Assembly (NCBI RefSeq): GCF_020532555.1
Contig: NZ_JAJBBR010000004.1
Coordinates: 186,001 to 250,000, forward strand
Direction: 5' to 3'
DNA length: 64,000 nucleotides
From: Microvirga lenta
Lineage (GTDB): Bacteria > Pseudomonadota > Alphaproteobacteria > Rhizobiales > Beijerinckiaceae
How positions within the stretch are numbered: the stretch's first letter is position 1; the number at the start of each line of letters is the position of its first letter. Under the pieces are notes generated by a model. That model had not been told where the DNA came from. It saw nothing but the letters and a program-made list of their open reading frames with translations, and made no database searches. Shown in pieces: positions 25,983-34,210 of the stretch. Made by a program: the position numbers and the translations under genes.

Positions 25983-26036
25983 GCAAGGTGAGGGATTGGG
26001 CCTGATCGAGCTATTCGAGAGCGCCCCCGTTGCTCT

Positions 26037-26131
26037 CCTCCCCCTTGTGGGGAGGAGGTGGAGGTGGGGGTGTGAGCGATAGCCTATGACGGTCCGGCGC
26101 CGGCACCCTGACCCTCCCCACAAGGGGGAGG
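26037..26131. repeat. Palindromic intergenic repeat, copy 1
   Basis: Outer arms CCTCCCCCTTGTGGGGAGG (26037-26055) and its exact reverse complement (26113-26131) enclose a core that includes a 31-bp segment (26063-26093) identical to 28429-28459. The element lies in the gap between dctP and osmC. It resembles the short non-coding palindromic elements dispersed in alphaproteobacterial genomes; function unknown. Confidence 0.75.
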
Positions 26132-26182
26132 GAAGGAGGTCGCGTTATCACGGCCACATCCACGCGGCCTCCGCCTAACGTC

Positions 26183-26605
26183 TCACGCCAGGGTGAAATC
26201 CATGGTGATTTCGGCGTTGAGCACCTTGGAGACCGGGCAGTTCTTCTCCGCCGCGCGGGCGAGCTCCTCGAACTTGCCGCGGTCGATGCCGGGCACGTTC
26301 GCGTTCAGGGTCAGGGCCGATTTCTTGATCGTGAAGCCGCCACCCTCCTGCTCGAGGGACACCACCGCCTCGGTGGCGAGCTCGGTCGGGTTGAAGCCCG
26401 CGTTCTGGAGCTGGAAGGCGAGCGCCATGGTGAAGCAGCCCGCGTGAGCCGCGGCGATCAGCTCCTCCGGATTGGTCCCCTTCTCGTTTTCGAACCGGGT
26501 CTTGAAGGAGTAGGGCGTGTTGGACAGGACGCCCGAATCGGCCGAGAGATGGCCGCTGCCGTCCTTGCCCGTGCCCTGCCAAACGGCTCTTGCCTTGCGG
26601 TTCAT
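26183..26605 (-). CDS. osmC: OsmC-family peroxiredoxin
   Basis: A 140-residue thiol peroxidase of the OsmC type, which reduces organic hydroperoxides in the cytoplasm. Both redox cysteines are present, in AHAGCFTMAL and KNCPVSKVL, and the N-terminal KARAVWQGTGKDGSGHLS with NPEELIAAAHAG is classical OsmC (rather than Ohr). The ATG is preceded by AAGGAG. It forms a single-gene unit flanked by the repeat element and by a non-coding gap. Stress induction is expected, but no consensus promoter is clear upstream. Confidence 0.93.
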   Translation of the reverse strand: MNRKARAVWQGTGKDGSGHLSADSGVLSNTPYSFKTRFENEKGTNPEELIAAAHAGCFTMALAFQLQNAGFNPTELATEAVVSLEQEGGGFTIKKSALTLNANVPGIDRGKFEELARAAEKNCPVSKVLNAEITMDFTLA

Positions 26606-26677
26606 GATCGTCTCCTTGTGAGGTTACGCAGCGACATGTAGAGCACGCCGCCGCGAAGGGGATATGGAGGTCGCCAC

Positions 26678-26827
26678 GTGAAAGACGGGAGCATCGCCCG
26701 CCTGCGCCCGCGGCGGCTCGGTTCCGCCCTCGTGGCCTGGAACATCGGCGTCATCTGCTATCCCGTTCCGGTCGGGCTCATGGCCGCCCGGTCGTCCATG
26801 GGCGAGATGCGCGAGCGCTCGCGGTGA
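26678..26827 (+). CDS. Candidate 49-residue protein
   Basis: A GTG-started reading frame with GGAGG 7 nt upstream. It encodes a basic N-terminus (KDGSIARLRPRRL), a hydrophobic middle (GSALVAWNIGVICYPVPVGL) and a basic tail (MRERSR). A single membrane span is plausible. It sits in the gap between osmC and recX. No family is recognised, and it may be chance; the ribosome site is the main support. Confidence 0.25.
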   Translation: MKDGSIARLRPRRLGSALVAWNIGVICYPVPVGLMAARSSMGEMRERSR

Positions 26828-26866
26828 ATGTGGGCGCGGGGCTGATCTAGTCCGGCCGGTCCATCG

Positions 26867-27415
26867 TCAATGCGGGATGTCCTCGTCCCGCTCCCCGTCG
26901 ACGATCCCGCGGGCCACGTCGAAGCGGAAGCCGGCGCGGGCCATCGCGGCAAGGTCCTTGTCGCGGTAGGGCGTGCGCTCGCCGGGCCGGTAGGGGCCGA
27001 GCTTGCGCCGGCGGGCGAAGGCGCGGGCGGCGCTCTCCTCGTCGCCCTCCTCGCCCTCCAGGGCCTCGGCGATGGTGGAACGGTCGACGCCCTTGGCGGC
27101 GAGCTTGGCCCCGATCGCCCGGGCGGAGCCGCCGCGGCGGCGCAGCGTCGCGACCCGGGCCTGGGCGTAGCGGGTGTCGTCAATGAGGCCGCTGCGCAGG
27201 CTCTTCGCCACCACCTCGTCGATGGCCTCGTGGAACTCGGCCGGGTCCTCGCCGCGCAGGCGGCAGCGCTTCTCCACCTTGCGCCGCAGGACGCGCCGCA
27301 GGTTCTCGGCCGAGGAGGAGTAGCGTTCGAGATAGGCCATCGCGGCCCGCTGCAGATAGGCGGGCGTGACCTTGCGCGGGACCTTCCGGACCGGTTTCCC
27401 GTCGCCGTCCGTCAT
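26867..27415 (-). CDS. recX: RecX-family regulator of RecA
   Basis: A 182-residue, highly basic, all-helical protein of the RecX family, which binds RecA filaments and limits their activity in recombination and SOS. The three-helix repeat is visible: AAMAYLERYSSSAENLRRVL, LIDDTRYAQARVATLRRRGG, GSARAIGAKLAAKGVDRSTI and an Arg-rich C-terminal helix. The start ATG overlaps the stop of the upstream PAP2 gene (ATGA), giving translational coupling. Unusually, it is not next to recA. Confidence 0.85.
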   Translation of the reverse strand: MTDGDGKPVRKVPRKVTPAYLQRAAMAYLERYSSSAENLRRVLRRKVEKRCRLRGEDPAEFHEAIDEVVAKSLRSGLIDDTRYAQARVATLRRRGGSARAIGAKLAAKGVDRSTIAEALEGEEGDEESAARAFARRRKLGPYRPGERTPYRDKDLAAMARAGFRFDVARGIVDGERDEDIPH

Positions 27416-28173
27416 GACGGGCCGGAGAGGGATGCGGTCGTCTCGCCCGGGTCCTCGACCTGGCCTCGCCGCTGCAGCTGCAGGGCGACGAACCAGCAGA
27501 GGGAGGCCCAGGCGGCTCCGACCGACCACCCCGCGAGCACGTCGCTCGGCCAGTGGACGCCGAGATAGGTGCGGCTTGCGCCCACGAGCAGAGTCATGGT
27601 GACGGCGAGGCCCATGATGAAGGCCCGGATGCGCCGCCTCTTCTGCACGCGGGCGAGCAGGGCGCCGAGGGTCAGGTAGGTGATGGCGGAGAGCATCGCG
27701 TGGCCGCTCGGGAAGCTCGCGGTGTAGACCTGGGTCGCGTGCGGGACGAGATCGGGACGGGGTCGCTCGAAACCGAGCTTCAGGCCGTGGGAGAGCAGGG
27801 CTCCGCCGACGATCGCGGCGACCACGAGGAGCGCCACCCCCCGTTTCCCGGCCATCAGCAGATAGACCACCGTCGCCAGGGTCAGGAAGCTCAGAATCGC
27901 GTAGCCGCCGAGCCCCGTGATGTCCCGGGCCGCCTCCTCCAGCCATCCGGGCCCGAGGGGATTGGCCAGGTTCGCGGGATCGCGCAGGGCGAGCAGCAGG
28001 GACTGGTCCAGGGCATGGATTTCCCCCTCGCTCACGTCGTCGGCGAGCTCCATGAAGGCCCAGGCGAAGAAGCCGAAGCCCGCGAGCGAGATCAGGGGCC
28101 CCAGCTCGTTCAGGCGAAGGCGGGTCCAGATGCGGGTGGCGGGAGCGACGAGGTTGTTCATCGTGGCAGACAT
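27412..28173 (-). CDS. PAP2-family membrane phosphatase
   Basis: A 253-residue membrane protein with six predicted spans and the three phosphatidic-acid-phosphatase motifs: KLGFERPRP (KxxxxxxRP), FPSGHAML (PSGH) and SRTYLGVHWPSDVLAG (SRxxxxxHxxxD). It should remove phosphate from lipid phosphates such as phosphatidate or undecaprenyl pyrophosphate at the outer face of the inner membrane. Start at 28173 is chosen among in-frame starts at 28218 (GTG), 28173 and 28161; none has a good ribosome site, so the N-terminus is uncertain. It is coupled to recX by a 4-bp overlap. Confidence 0.9.
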   Translation of the reverse strand: MSATMNNLVAPATRIWTRLRLNELGPLISLAGFGFFAWAFMELADDVSEGEIHALDQSLLLALRDPANLANPLGPGWLEEAARDITGLGGYAILSFLTLATVVYLLMAGKRGVALLVVAAIVGGALLSHGLKLGFERPRPDLVPHATQVYTASFPSGHAMLSAITYLTLGALLARVQKRRRIRAFIMGLAVTMTLLVGASRTYLGVHWPSDVLAGWSVGAAWASLCWFVALQLQRRGQVEDPGETTASLSGPS

Positions 28174-28403
28174 AGAGGGGTGCGGCCGGTCTGGCGAGTG
28201 GGGCGCGCCGACGAACACCGCGACCGGATTGTGAAAGCCCGCATCCCGGATGGCAATCGCCCGCCGTCGGGTCCGTCTCGAACGAGGGCGTCTCCGGAGT
28301 GCACCGGATCCTCCGAGACGCCGCTGTCGCGGCTTCTCGGGATGACGCGCAGAGGCAAACAGAGGACGTCGTGGATGTGGCGGTGTTCAGCGCGATGCGT
28401 ATT

Positions 28404-28521
28404 CCCTCCGCCTTGTGGGGAGGGCCAGGGTGGGGGTGTGAGCGATAGCCTATGACGGTGTGGCGCCCACACCCCCACCTCCACCTCCTCCCCACCGCAA
28501 GTCGGGTGTTCCCGACTTGCG
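28404..28521. repeat. Palindromic intergenic repeat, copy 2
   Basis: Core GGTGGGGGTGTG (28429-28440) pairs exactly with CACACCCCCACC (28468-28479); the 31-bp segment 28429-28459 is identical to 26063-26093. It is flanked by imperfect CCTTGTGGGGAGG/CCTCCCC arms, then by a perfect 11-bp hairpin CGCAAGTCGGG-TGTT-CCCGACTTGCG (28496-28521). The element is a longer and more diverged relative of copy 1. Confidence 0.7.
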
Positions 28522-28540
28522 CAAGAGGATGCGGATCTCG

Positions 28541-28571
28541 GGCAAGCCCGAGGTCCGTGGGGAGGAGAGCA
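28541..28571. repeat. 31-bp direct repeat, copy 1
   Basis: GGCAAGCCCGAGGTCCGTGG followed by GGAGGAGAGCA; identical to 28585-28615. Starts are 44 bp apart. Contains the small palindrome GGGCAAGCCC. Confidence 0.75.
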
Positions 28572-28584
28572 ACGCGGCGCTTCC

Positions 28585-28615
28585 GGCAAGCCCGAGGTCC
28601 GTGGGGAGGAGAGCA
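28585..28615. repeat. 31-bp direct repeat, copy 2
   Basis: Identical to 28541-28571. Only two copies exist, and the spacer between them is 13 bp, so this is a local duplication rather than a CRISPR-like array. Confidence 0.75.
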
Positions 28616-28666
28616 GGGCGGAGCCAAGCCCGCCTCGAAACACGACGACATCACGCGAGGCCGCTT

Positions 28667-29860
28667 TCACAGCTCCAGCCGTTGGCGCCAATCCTTCGGC
28701 ACGACGATGTCGCCGAGCCCCAGCCACCGGGCCATCAGGCGCAGCTCGTCGCCCAGCGCGGGGGCGATTTCCTCGGGCGCCACGGAGACTTCCGGGTGGA
28801 TCGAGTGGACGAGGAGCCGTCTCCCGGCCCGGTCCGCCTTGAGGTCGAGGCGCGCCACGATGGCCTCGCCCAGCACGAAGGGCAGGCAGTAATAGCCGTA
28901 TTCGCGCTTCTCGGCGGGGGTGTAGATCTCGATCCGGTAGCGGAAATCGAACAGGCGCTCGGTGCGGGTGCGCTCCCAGACGATGGGATCGAAGGGCGAC
29001 ACGAGAGCCTGCGCGTCGATCCGGCGCGGAAGCCTCGCCTGCGGGTCGAGATAGACCGGTCCCGGCCAGCCCTCGACCGTCACGGGAACCAGGTCGCCCG
29101 CCTCCACGAGTTCGGGAATGCGCGCCTTGGCGTCGGTGGGCTCGATGCGGAAATAGTCGCGCAGGCAGCGATCGCTGGCGATGCCCAGCGCGCGGATCGA
29201 GAGCCGCAGGAGCTCGCGCTGCGCTTCCTCCTCGGGCGGCGTCGGCACGTTCAGGATCGCGGCGGGCAGCGCCCGCTCCGGCAGGTCGTAGATGCGCTCG
29301 AACCCGCGCCGCGTCGCGGTGGTGACCTCCCCGGCCCAGAACAGCCATTCCAGCGCCCGCTTGCCGTCGCTCCAGCCCCACCAGGAGCCCTGGCCCCTGT
29401 GGCCGCCGCTGAGTTCGCCGGCCGCCATGGGACCGCGATCCTCGATCTCGCGCCGGACCTCCTCGATGAAGGCGCGCTTTTCCTGCCCGAAGCGGGCGAG
29501 CCCGCCATAGATGCCCTCGCCCCGTGCCGCCCGGGCCATGCGCCAGCGGAACAGGGGGTGGAGGTCGAGGCGGATCAGGGAGGCTTCGTGGCCCCAATAC
29601 TCGAAGGCACCGCGCTTCTTGGGATGATAGGCGGTCCTCTCCAGGAGCTCCCGGTCGTAGGCTCCGAGCCGCGAGAAGAGCGGCATGTAATGGGCCCGCA
29701 CCAGCACGTTCACCGAATCGATCTGGAGCAGGCTCGACCGGTCGAGCACACGGGCGACGTGGCGGGCCGTCGGCGCGGCGGGGCGCGCCTCGCCGAGGCC
29801 TTGAGCGGCCAGCGCGATGCGCCGGGCCTGGGAGCGGGAAAATCGGGTGCGGGCGGTCAT
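28667..29860 (-). CDS. YcaQ-family winged-helix DNA glycosylase
   Basis: A 397-residue protein of the HTH_42/YcaQ (AlkX) family, DNA glycosylases that unhook interstrand crosslinks and remove bulky N7-alkyl lesions. The catalytic QxD motif is in LLQIDSVNVLVRAHYMPLFS, preceded by a helix-turn-helix-like ARRIALAAQGLG. Other family text: HPKKRGAFEYWGHEASLI, VSPFDPIVWERTRTERLFDF and EKREYGYYCLPFVLGE. Length is typical. Start at 29860 (MTARTRFSRSQARRIALAAQ) is preferred because earlier residues are non-homologous. It lies 82 bp downstream of the ankyrin gene on the same strand. Confidence 0.9.
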   Translation of the reverse strand: MTARTRFSRSQARRIALAAQGLGEARPAAPTARHVARVLDRSSLLQIDSVNVLVRAHYMPLFSRLGAYDRELLERTAYHPKKRGAFEYWGHEASLIRLDLHPLFRWRMARAARGEGIYGGLARFGQEKRAFIEEVRREIEDRGPMAAGELSGGHRGQGSWWGWSDGKRALEWLFWAGEVTTATRRGFERIYDLPERALPAAILNVPTPPEEEAQRELLRLSIRALGIASDRCLRDYFRIEPTDAKARIPELVEAGDLVPVTVEGWPGPVYLDPQARLPRRIDAQALVSPFDPIVWERTRTERLFDFRYRIEIYTPAEKREYGYYCLPFVLGEAIVARLDLKADRAGRRLLVHSIHPEVSVAPEEIAPALGDELRLMARWLGLGDIVVPKDWRQRLEL

Positions 29861-29942
29861 GGCGGGATGCGGATGGTCTCGCACAGCTAGCGCCATGCGG
29901 CGCCGGACGGCAAGGGGGACGGCACCGGGCGGCTTCGCATCC

Positions 29943-30491
29943 TCATGTCTCGGCGGAGCCGTGCTCCCGCACCCACCGGACGAGCTGCTCCGGCGTTTCC
30001 GACGCCCCCATCGCCCGGGCGGCCGCCTCGGCCGTCAGGCCGCTTGCGTCGCGGGCGCAGGCGTCGGCCCCGTGGGCGAGCAGGAGTTCCACGATCTCGG
30101 TGCGGTTGAACATGGCCGCGACCATCAGGGCGGTCCGGCCGCCTTCTCCTGTCACGTCGACCCCGGCCCCATGCTCCAGCAGCAGGCGCGCGGTCGCCGC
30201 GTCGCCCTTGAAGGCCGCTCCCGCGAGGGGCGTTTGCCCGCGGTCGTTGGCGAGGTCCGGATCGGCGCCGTGCCGCAGGAGCGCCCGCGCCAGCTCCGCA
30301 TGGCCATGGTAGCAGGCGAGCATCAGGAGGCTGTCGCCCTTCTCGTTGCGCAGGTTCGGCGGCAGGCCCATGTCGAGCAGCGGGGCCAGCTCCTCGGTCC
30401 GCCCCTCCCTCGTGTGCTGGAAGACCCGCTGGGCGAAGGCGAGCGTCTCGTCGTCGAGGGCCGGCGGCTGGGACGGGTTCTCGGGCTGCAC
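29943..30491 (-). CDS. Ankyrin-repeat protein
   Basis: A 182-residue protein made mostly of four to five ankyrin repeats: NEKGDSLLMLACYHGHAELA, NDRGQTPLAGAAFKGDAATA, GEGGRTALMVAAMFNRTEIV and DASGLTAEAAARAMGA. It is a protein-binding module with no catalytic motif and no signal peptide. The start is GTG at 30491, supported by GGAGG 5 nt upstream. The partner is unknown; in many alphaproteobacteria a small ankyrin protein of this kind is found near catalase or stress genes, which is not the case here. Confidence 0.88.
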   Translation of the reverse strand: MQPENPSQPPALDDETLAFAQRVFQHTREGRTEELAPLLDMGLPPNLRNEKGDSLLMLACYHGHAELARALLRHGADPDLANDRGQTPLAGAAFKGDAATARLLLEHGAGVDVTGEGGRTALMVAAMFNRTEIVELLLAHGADACARDASGLTAEAAARAMGASETPEQLVRWVREHGSAET

Positions 30492-30685
30492 GGGGGCCTC
30501 CGGGTCTGGCGAAAACAGGTCGTGGGAACGGAGATATGGCGGCCGCCCCGATCCGTGCCTAGCCTGCGATGAATTCTTCCGGCGCGATTCCTCTACGGGC
30601 GCGAACGCATATCAGCCCTGCATCCAGGTTTTGAGACAAGGCGGCTACTCTCCCCTAAATCGGCTGCAGCAAGGCGAAGGAAACG

Positions 30686-32188
30686 ATGGATCAGCGCACG
30701 AGAGAGACCCTGCGGCCCGGCCGGGGGGACACATTGAGCCAGGCGGAGATCCGTACGATCATCCTCGGCGTCATGCTGGCCATGCTGCTGGCCGCCCTCG
30801 ACCAGACCATCATCGCCACCGCCCTGCCGACCATCGGGCGCGAGCTCGGCGACCTCGAGCACCTGCCCTGGGTGGTGACGGTCTACCTCCTCACGGCCAC
30901 GGCCGTGACGCCTCTCTACGGCAAGTTCAGCGACAGTTACGGCCGGCGCGTCACCATGCTGATCGGCATCGTCGTCTTCATCCTGGGCTCCATCGCCTGC
31001 GCGCTGGCCCCGACCATGATCGCGCTCATCCTCGCCCGCGGGGTCCAGGGGCTCGGCGGCGGCGGCCTGATCGCGCTCGCCCAGACCATCGTGGCCGATC
31101 TCGTGCCGCCCCGGGAGCGCGGGCGCTATCAGGTCTATTTCGCCAGCGTGTTCATGACGTCGAGCCTGCTCGGCCCCGTGCTGGGCGGCTTCTTCGCCGA
31201 GCACCTGCACTGGTCGGTGATCTTCTGGATCAACCTGCCCCTCGGGCTCATCGCCCTCTTCATCGCCTTCCACGGCCTCAAGAAGCTGCCGCGCTTCGAC
31301 CGGCCGCACCGGCTCGACCTCCTGGGCGCCTTCCTGATGGTGGCGGCGACCGTCTCGCTGCTGCTGGCCCTGAGCTGGGGCGGCCTGCGCTATCCCTGGG
31401 GCTCGTGGCCGATCGTCTCCCTCTTCGCCGGATCGGCCGTGATCTGGGTCCTGTTCGCGATCCGCATGCGCCTGGCGCCCGAGCCGCTGATCCCGCCCGG
31501 CGTGCTGCACAACCCGGTGGTACGCATGGGCACGCTCTCCGCCTGTTTCGGCATGGGCACCTATATCGGGCTGACCATCTATCTGCCGGTCTATTTCGAG
31601 ACCGTGCGCGGCCTCTCGGCCAGCCTGTCGGGCCTGGCGCTGATCCCGCTCATGGCGGGCACGGTGGTGGGAGCCACGCTCTCCGGCCGCATGATGGCGA
31701 AGGTGACCCACTACAAGCGCCTGCCCGTCGTCGGCCTGGTGGTCGCCATGGCAGCCACGGCGGTGCTGGCAGTTCTCGGCAACGGGATTTCCCTGCTCGG
31801 GGTCGAGGGACTCCTCGCGGTCATCAGCATCGGCCTGGGCACTCTCCTGCCGGTCTCCACCGTGGCGATCCAGAACGCGGTCTCGCCCCACGAACTCGGA
31901 ACCGCCACCGGGGCGGCGAACTTCTTCCGCTCGCTCGGCGGCGCCTTCATCGTGGCGATCTTCGGCGCCATCGTGCTCAGCGGAACCGGAATGGTGGGCG
32001 CCGCCAGCTTCGAGTCCCTGGCGGCCTCGGCGGCCCGGAGCGGCATCAACCTGTCCGACGTGTTCAGCTACGTCTTCATGGCGGCGGTCATCGGCTTCGG
32101 CCTCGCCTTCGCGTTCCTGCTCGCCATGGAGGAGCGGCCCCTGAAGGGCAGCGCCATCAAGGCCGCCGAGGCGGCCATCGCCGACTGA
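30686..32188 (+). CDS. DHA2-family (EmrB-like) MFS efflux transporter
   Basis: A 500-residue membrane protein with 14 predicted spans, the drug:H+ antiporter-2 class. Motifs: LDQTIIATALPTIGRELG in TM1 (motif D1), PLYGKFSDSYGRRVTML (motif A) and GLGGGGLIALAQTIVADLVP (motif C-type region). It should export lipophilic toxic compounds. There is no adjacent EmrA-type membrane-fusion gene, so it probably works alone. The ATG at 30686 has AAGGAAACG upstream. It ends 6 bp before the convergent small membrane protein gene. Confidence 0.92.
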   Translation: MDQRTRETLRPGRGDTLSQAEIRTIILGVMLAMLLAALDQTIIATALPTIGRELGDLEHLPWVVTVYLLTATAVTPLYGKFSDSYGRRVTMLIGIVVFILGSIACALAPTMIALILARGVQGLGGGGLIALAQTIVADLVPPRERGRYQVYFASVFMTSSLLGPVLGGFFAEHLHWSVIFWINLPLGLIALFIAFHGLKKLPRFDRPHRLDLLGAFLMVAATVSLLLALSWGGLRYPWGSWPIVSLFAGSAVIWVLFAIRMRLAPEPLIPPGVLHNPVVRMGTLSACFGMGTYIGLTIYLPVYFETVRGLSASLSGLALIPLMAGTVVGATLSGRMMAKVTHYKRLPVVGLVVAMAATAVLAVLGNGISLLGVEGLLAVISIGLGTLLPVSTVAIQNAVSPHELGTATGAANFFRSLGGAFIVAIFGAIVLSGTGMVGAASFESLAASAARSGINLSDVFSYVFMAAVIGFGLAFAFLLAMEERPLKGSAIKAAEAAIAD

Positions 32189-32194
32189 TCCTCG

Positions 32195-32437
32195 TCAGCG
32201 CCGCCGCCGCCGCCGGATCAGGATCCACACGGCCGCGATGACGATCAGGAGCGACAGGCCCATTCCCACATAGGCGAAAAGGCTCTCCGTGCGCGCCTCG
32301 CCCGGAGGCGGCGGGCGGGTGCCCTGGTCGTTGCCGGACAGCGGGGCGCCCGTCGTCTGGGCGGAGAGGCCGGGGACCTCCCAGGAGAGAATCGGGCTGT
32401 CGGGAAGAACCCGGCTGACGGTGAGGGAAGGCGGCAT
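32195..32437 (-). CDS. Small single-span membrane protein
   Basis: An 80-residue protein of unknown family. A Pro/Ser-rich N-terminal part (about 1-50) precedes a hydrophobic span (YVGMGLSLLIVIAAVWILI) and a hexa-arginine C-terminus, so the tail should be cytoplasmic and the N-terminus periplasmic (or an inserted C-tail anchor). AGGAG lies 7 nt before the ATG, which supports real translation. It is monocistronic and convergent with the exporter gene. Function cannot be assigned. Confidence 0.7.
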   Translation of the reverse strand: MPPSLTVSRVLPDSPILSWEVPGLSAQTTGAPLSGNDQGTRPPPPGEARTESLFAYVGMGLSLLIVIAAVWILIRRRRRR

Positions 32438-32620
32438 TTTTTCTCCTGGGAGGCTGACCCACGGTTAATGCTTCCGTTACCGCCCGGTTTCAGGGTGCCT
32501 GCGGCCTCATGCCTGGGGATAGCGCCTCAAGATTGTGGAGCATTCCGCGACTCCCGGCACTTTCGGGCGTTCGGGCGTGTTAGGTACGGGCCGGTTCTTG
32601 AAACGACACGAGGGAGGCTG

Positions 32621-34165
32621 ATGAAGGTCGGCATCGACATGGGAGTGGTGTCCTCCGCACCTGGAGGAACGGCGGCTCTGCTCGATCTGGAGGAGCTTTT
32701 GGCGACGCGTCTGCTCGTCCAGGGCAATTCCGGGTCCGGCAAGTCGCATCTTTTGCGCCGGCTCCTGGAGCAGAGCGCATCCCTCGTCCAGCAGGCCATC
32801 ATCGACCCCGAGGGCGATTTCGTCACGCTCGCCGACAAGTTCGGCCACGTGGTGGTGGACGCCTCCCGCAGCGAGGGCGACATCCAGCGCATCGCCGCCC
32901 GCGTGCGCCAGCACCGGGTTTCGGTGGTGCTGAGCCTGGAGGGCCTCGACGCCGAGGCGCAGATGCGCTGCGCGGCGGCCTTCCTGGGCGGCCTGTTCGA
33001 TGCGGACCGCGACTACTGGTACCCGATGCTCGTGGTCGTCGACGAGGCGCAGCTCTTCGCCCCGGCCGCCGCGGGCGACGTGTCGGACGAGGCCAGAAAG
33101 GTCTCTCTCGGGGCCATGACCAACCTCATGTGCCGCGGCCGCAAGCGCGGGCTGGCCGGCATCATCGCCACCCAGCGCCTCGCCAAGCTCGCCAAGAACG
33201 TGGCGGCGGAGGCCTCCAACTTCCTCATGGGCCGCACCTTCCTGGACATCGACATGGCGCGCGCCGCCGATCTCCTCGGCATGGAGCGCCGCCAGGCGGA
33301 GATGTTCCGCGACCTGGAGCGCGGCCATTTCGTGGCGCTCGGCCCCGCCCTGTCGCGCCGCCCGGTGCCGATCCGCATCGGCGACGTGGAGACCTCGGCC
33401 CGCAGCGGCAGCTTCAAGCTCGTGCCGCTCCCCGAGCAGCCGAAGGAGGAGGCGCGCGACCTCATCTTCAAGCCGGGCGAGGACGAGCCCGCGCGCCCGG
33501 TCATGCCGCGCCGCGCGCCCCCGCCGCCGCCGGCCCCCTCCACCAACGATCTTCTCGCCCAGCTCGCCCGCACGCGGCCGGCCGCCGCGCCGGAGCCGCA
33601 GGCCGAGGCGACCGAGGAGAGCAAGGCCGAGCGCGAGGCGGCGCTCGACGCCATCCTGCGCGAGATCCTCGACGATCCCGAGGCGGCCTTCCGCACGGTG
33701 GCGGTGCTCTACCAGGACTTCCTCGTGCGCTGCCGCATCCGCCGCGTGAGCGGCGAGCCCCTGAGCCTGCCCGCCTTCCGCCGCCGCCTCGCAGTGGCGC
33801 GCGCGGGCGTCGACACGGCCACCGCCGAGGGCACCGAATGGGACCGCGCTATCGCCTATGCGGCCGATCTCGCGGAGGACATCCAGGGCGTGTTCCTGCT
33901 CCTCGCCCGCGCCGCCCTGGAAGGCTCGCCCTGCCCGCCGGACGGCGAGATCGCCCGCGCCTGCGGCAGCCGCTCCCCCGGCCGCGCGCGGCGTCTCATC
34001 GCCTACATGGAAACCCGCAACATCGTGGTGACCCGCAACGACCCGCGGGGCCTGCGCATCATCGCGCTGCCCGATCTCGGCTGGGAGACGGGCCCCGGCG
34101 ACCCGAACGCCTTCGAGGAGCCGGTGGCGAGTTCGGACAGCCGGGACCTGTTCGCGGTCGGCTGA
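32621..34165 (+). CDS. HerA/DUF87-like ATP-binding protein
   Basis: A 514-residue P-loop ATPase of the HerA/FtsK/VirB4 superfamily. Walker A is GNSGSGKSHLLRRLLE near residue 35, and Walker B is MLVVVDEAQLFAP. Between them lies the typical DPEGDFVTLADKF strand. GRKRGLAGIIATQRLAKLAKN is a sensor/arginine-finger segment of HerA-like ATPases. The linker around 285-350 is Pro/Ala/Glu-rich, and the last 130 residues form a helical domain. The family is common in Hyphomicrobiales as a lone gene. The start at 32621 has GGGAGG 3 nt upstream. There is no NurA or nuclease gene nearby. Role may be DNA or protein translocation, which is inference only. Confidence 0.85.
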   Translation: MKVGIDMGVVSSAPGGTAALLDLEELLATRLLVQGNSGSGKSHLLRRLLEQSASLVQQAIIDPEGDFVTLADKFGHVVVDASRSEGDIQRIAARVRQHRVSVVLSLEGLDAEAQMRCAAAFLGGLFDADRDYWYPMLVVVDEAQLFAPAAAGDVSDEARKVSLGAMTNLMCRGRKRGLAGIIATQRLAKLAKNVAAEASNFLMGRTFLDIDMARAADLLGMERRQAEMFRDLERGHFVALGPALSRRPVPIRIGDVETSARSGSFKLVPLPEQPKEEARDLIFKPGEDEPARPVMPRRAPPPPPAPSTNDLLAQLARTRPAAAPEPQAEATEESKAEREAALDAILREILDDPEAAFRTVAVLYQDFLVRCRIRRVSGEPLSLPAFRRRLAVARAGVDTATAEGTEWDRAIAYAADLAEDIQGVFLLLARAALEGSPCPPDGEIARACGSRSPGRARRLIAYMETRNIVVTRNDPRGLRIIALPDLGWETGPGDPNAFEEPVASSDSRDLFAVG

Positions 34166-34210
34166 CATTGGACGGGTTTGCGGATACAGGTTCGGGCCGG
34201 ACATCCCCAC

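Larger units (their letters stand above)
28174..28666. other. 493-bp gene-free region rich in palindromes and repeats
   Basis: No convincing coding sequence. The region holds the second copy of a palindromic repeat (28404-28521), a perfect 11-bp hairpin, and two 31-bp direct repeats at 28541-28571 and 28585-28615. Promoters for the minus-strand PAP2-recX operon should lie at its left end, but no motif stands out. Confidence 0.6.

Noticed and set aside
28541-28615. CRISPR array
   Set aside because: Only two 31-bp repeats with a 13-bp spacer, no further units and no cas gene in the window.
26867-28654. A 595-codon minus-strand fusion of a repeat-derived peptide to RecX
   Set aside because: The first 400 codons come from the palindromic repeat region and a shadow of the PAP2 gene; the true RecX start is coupled to the PAP2 stop codon at 27412-27415.
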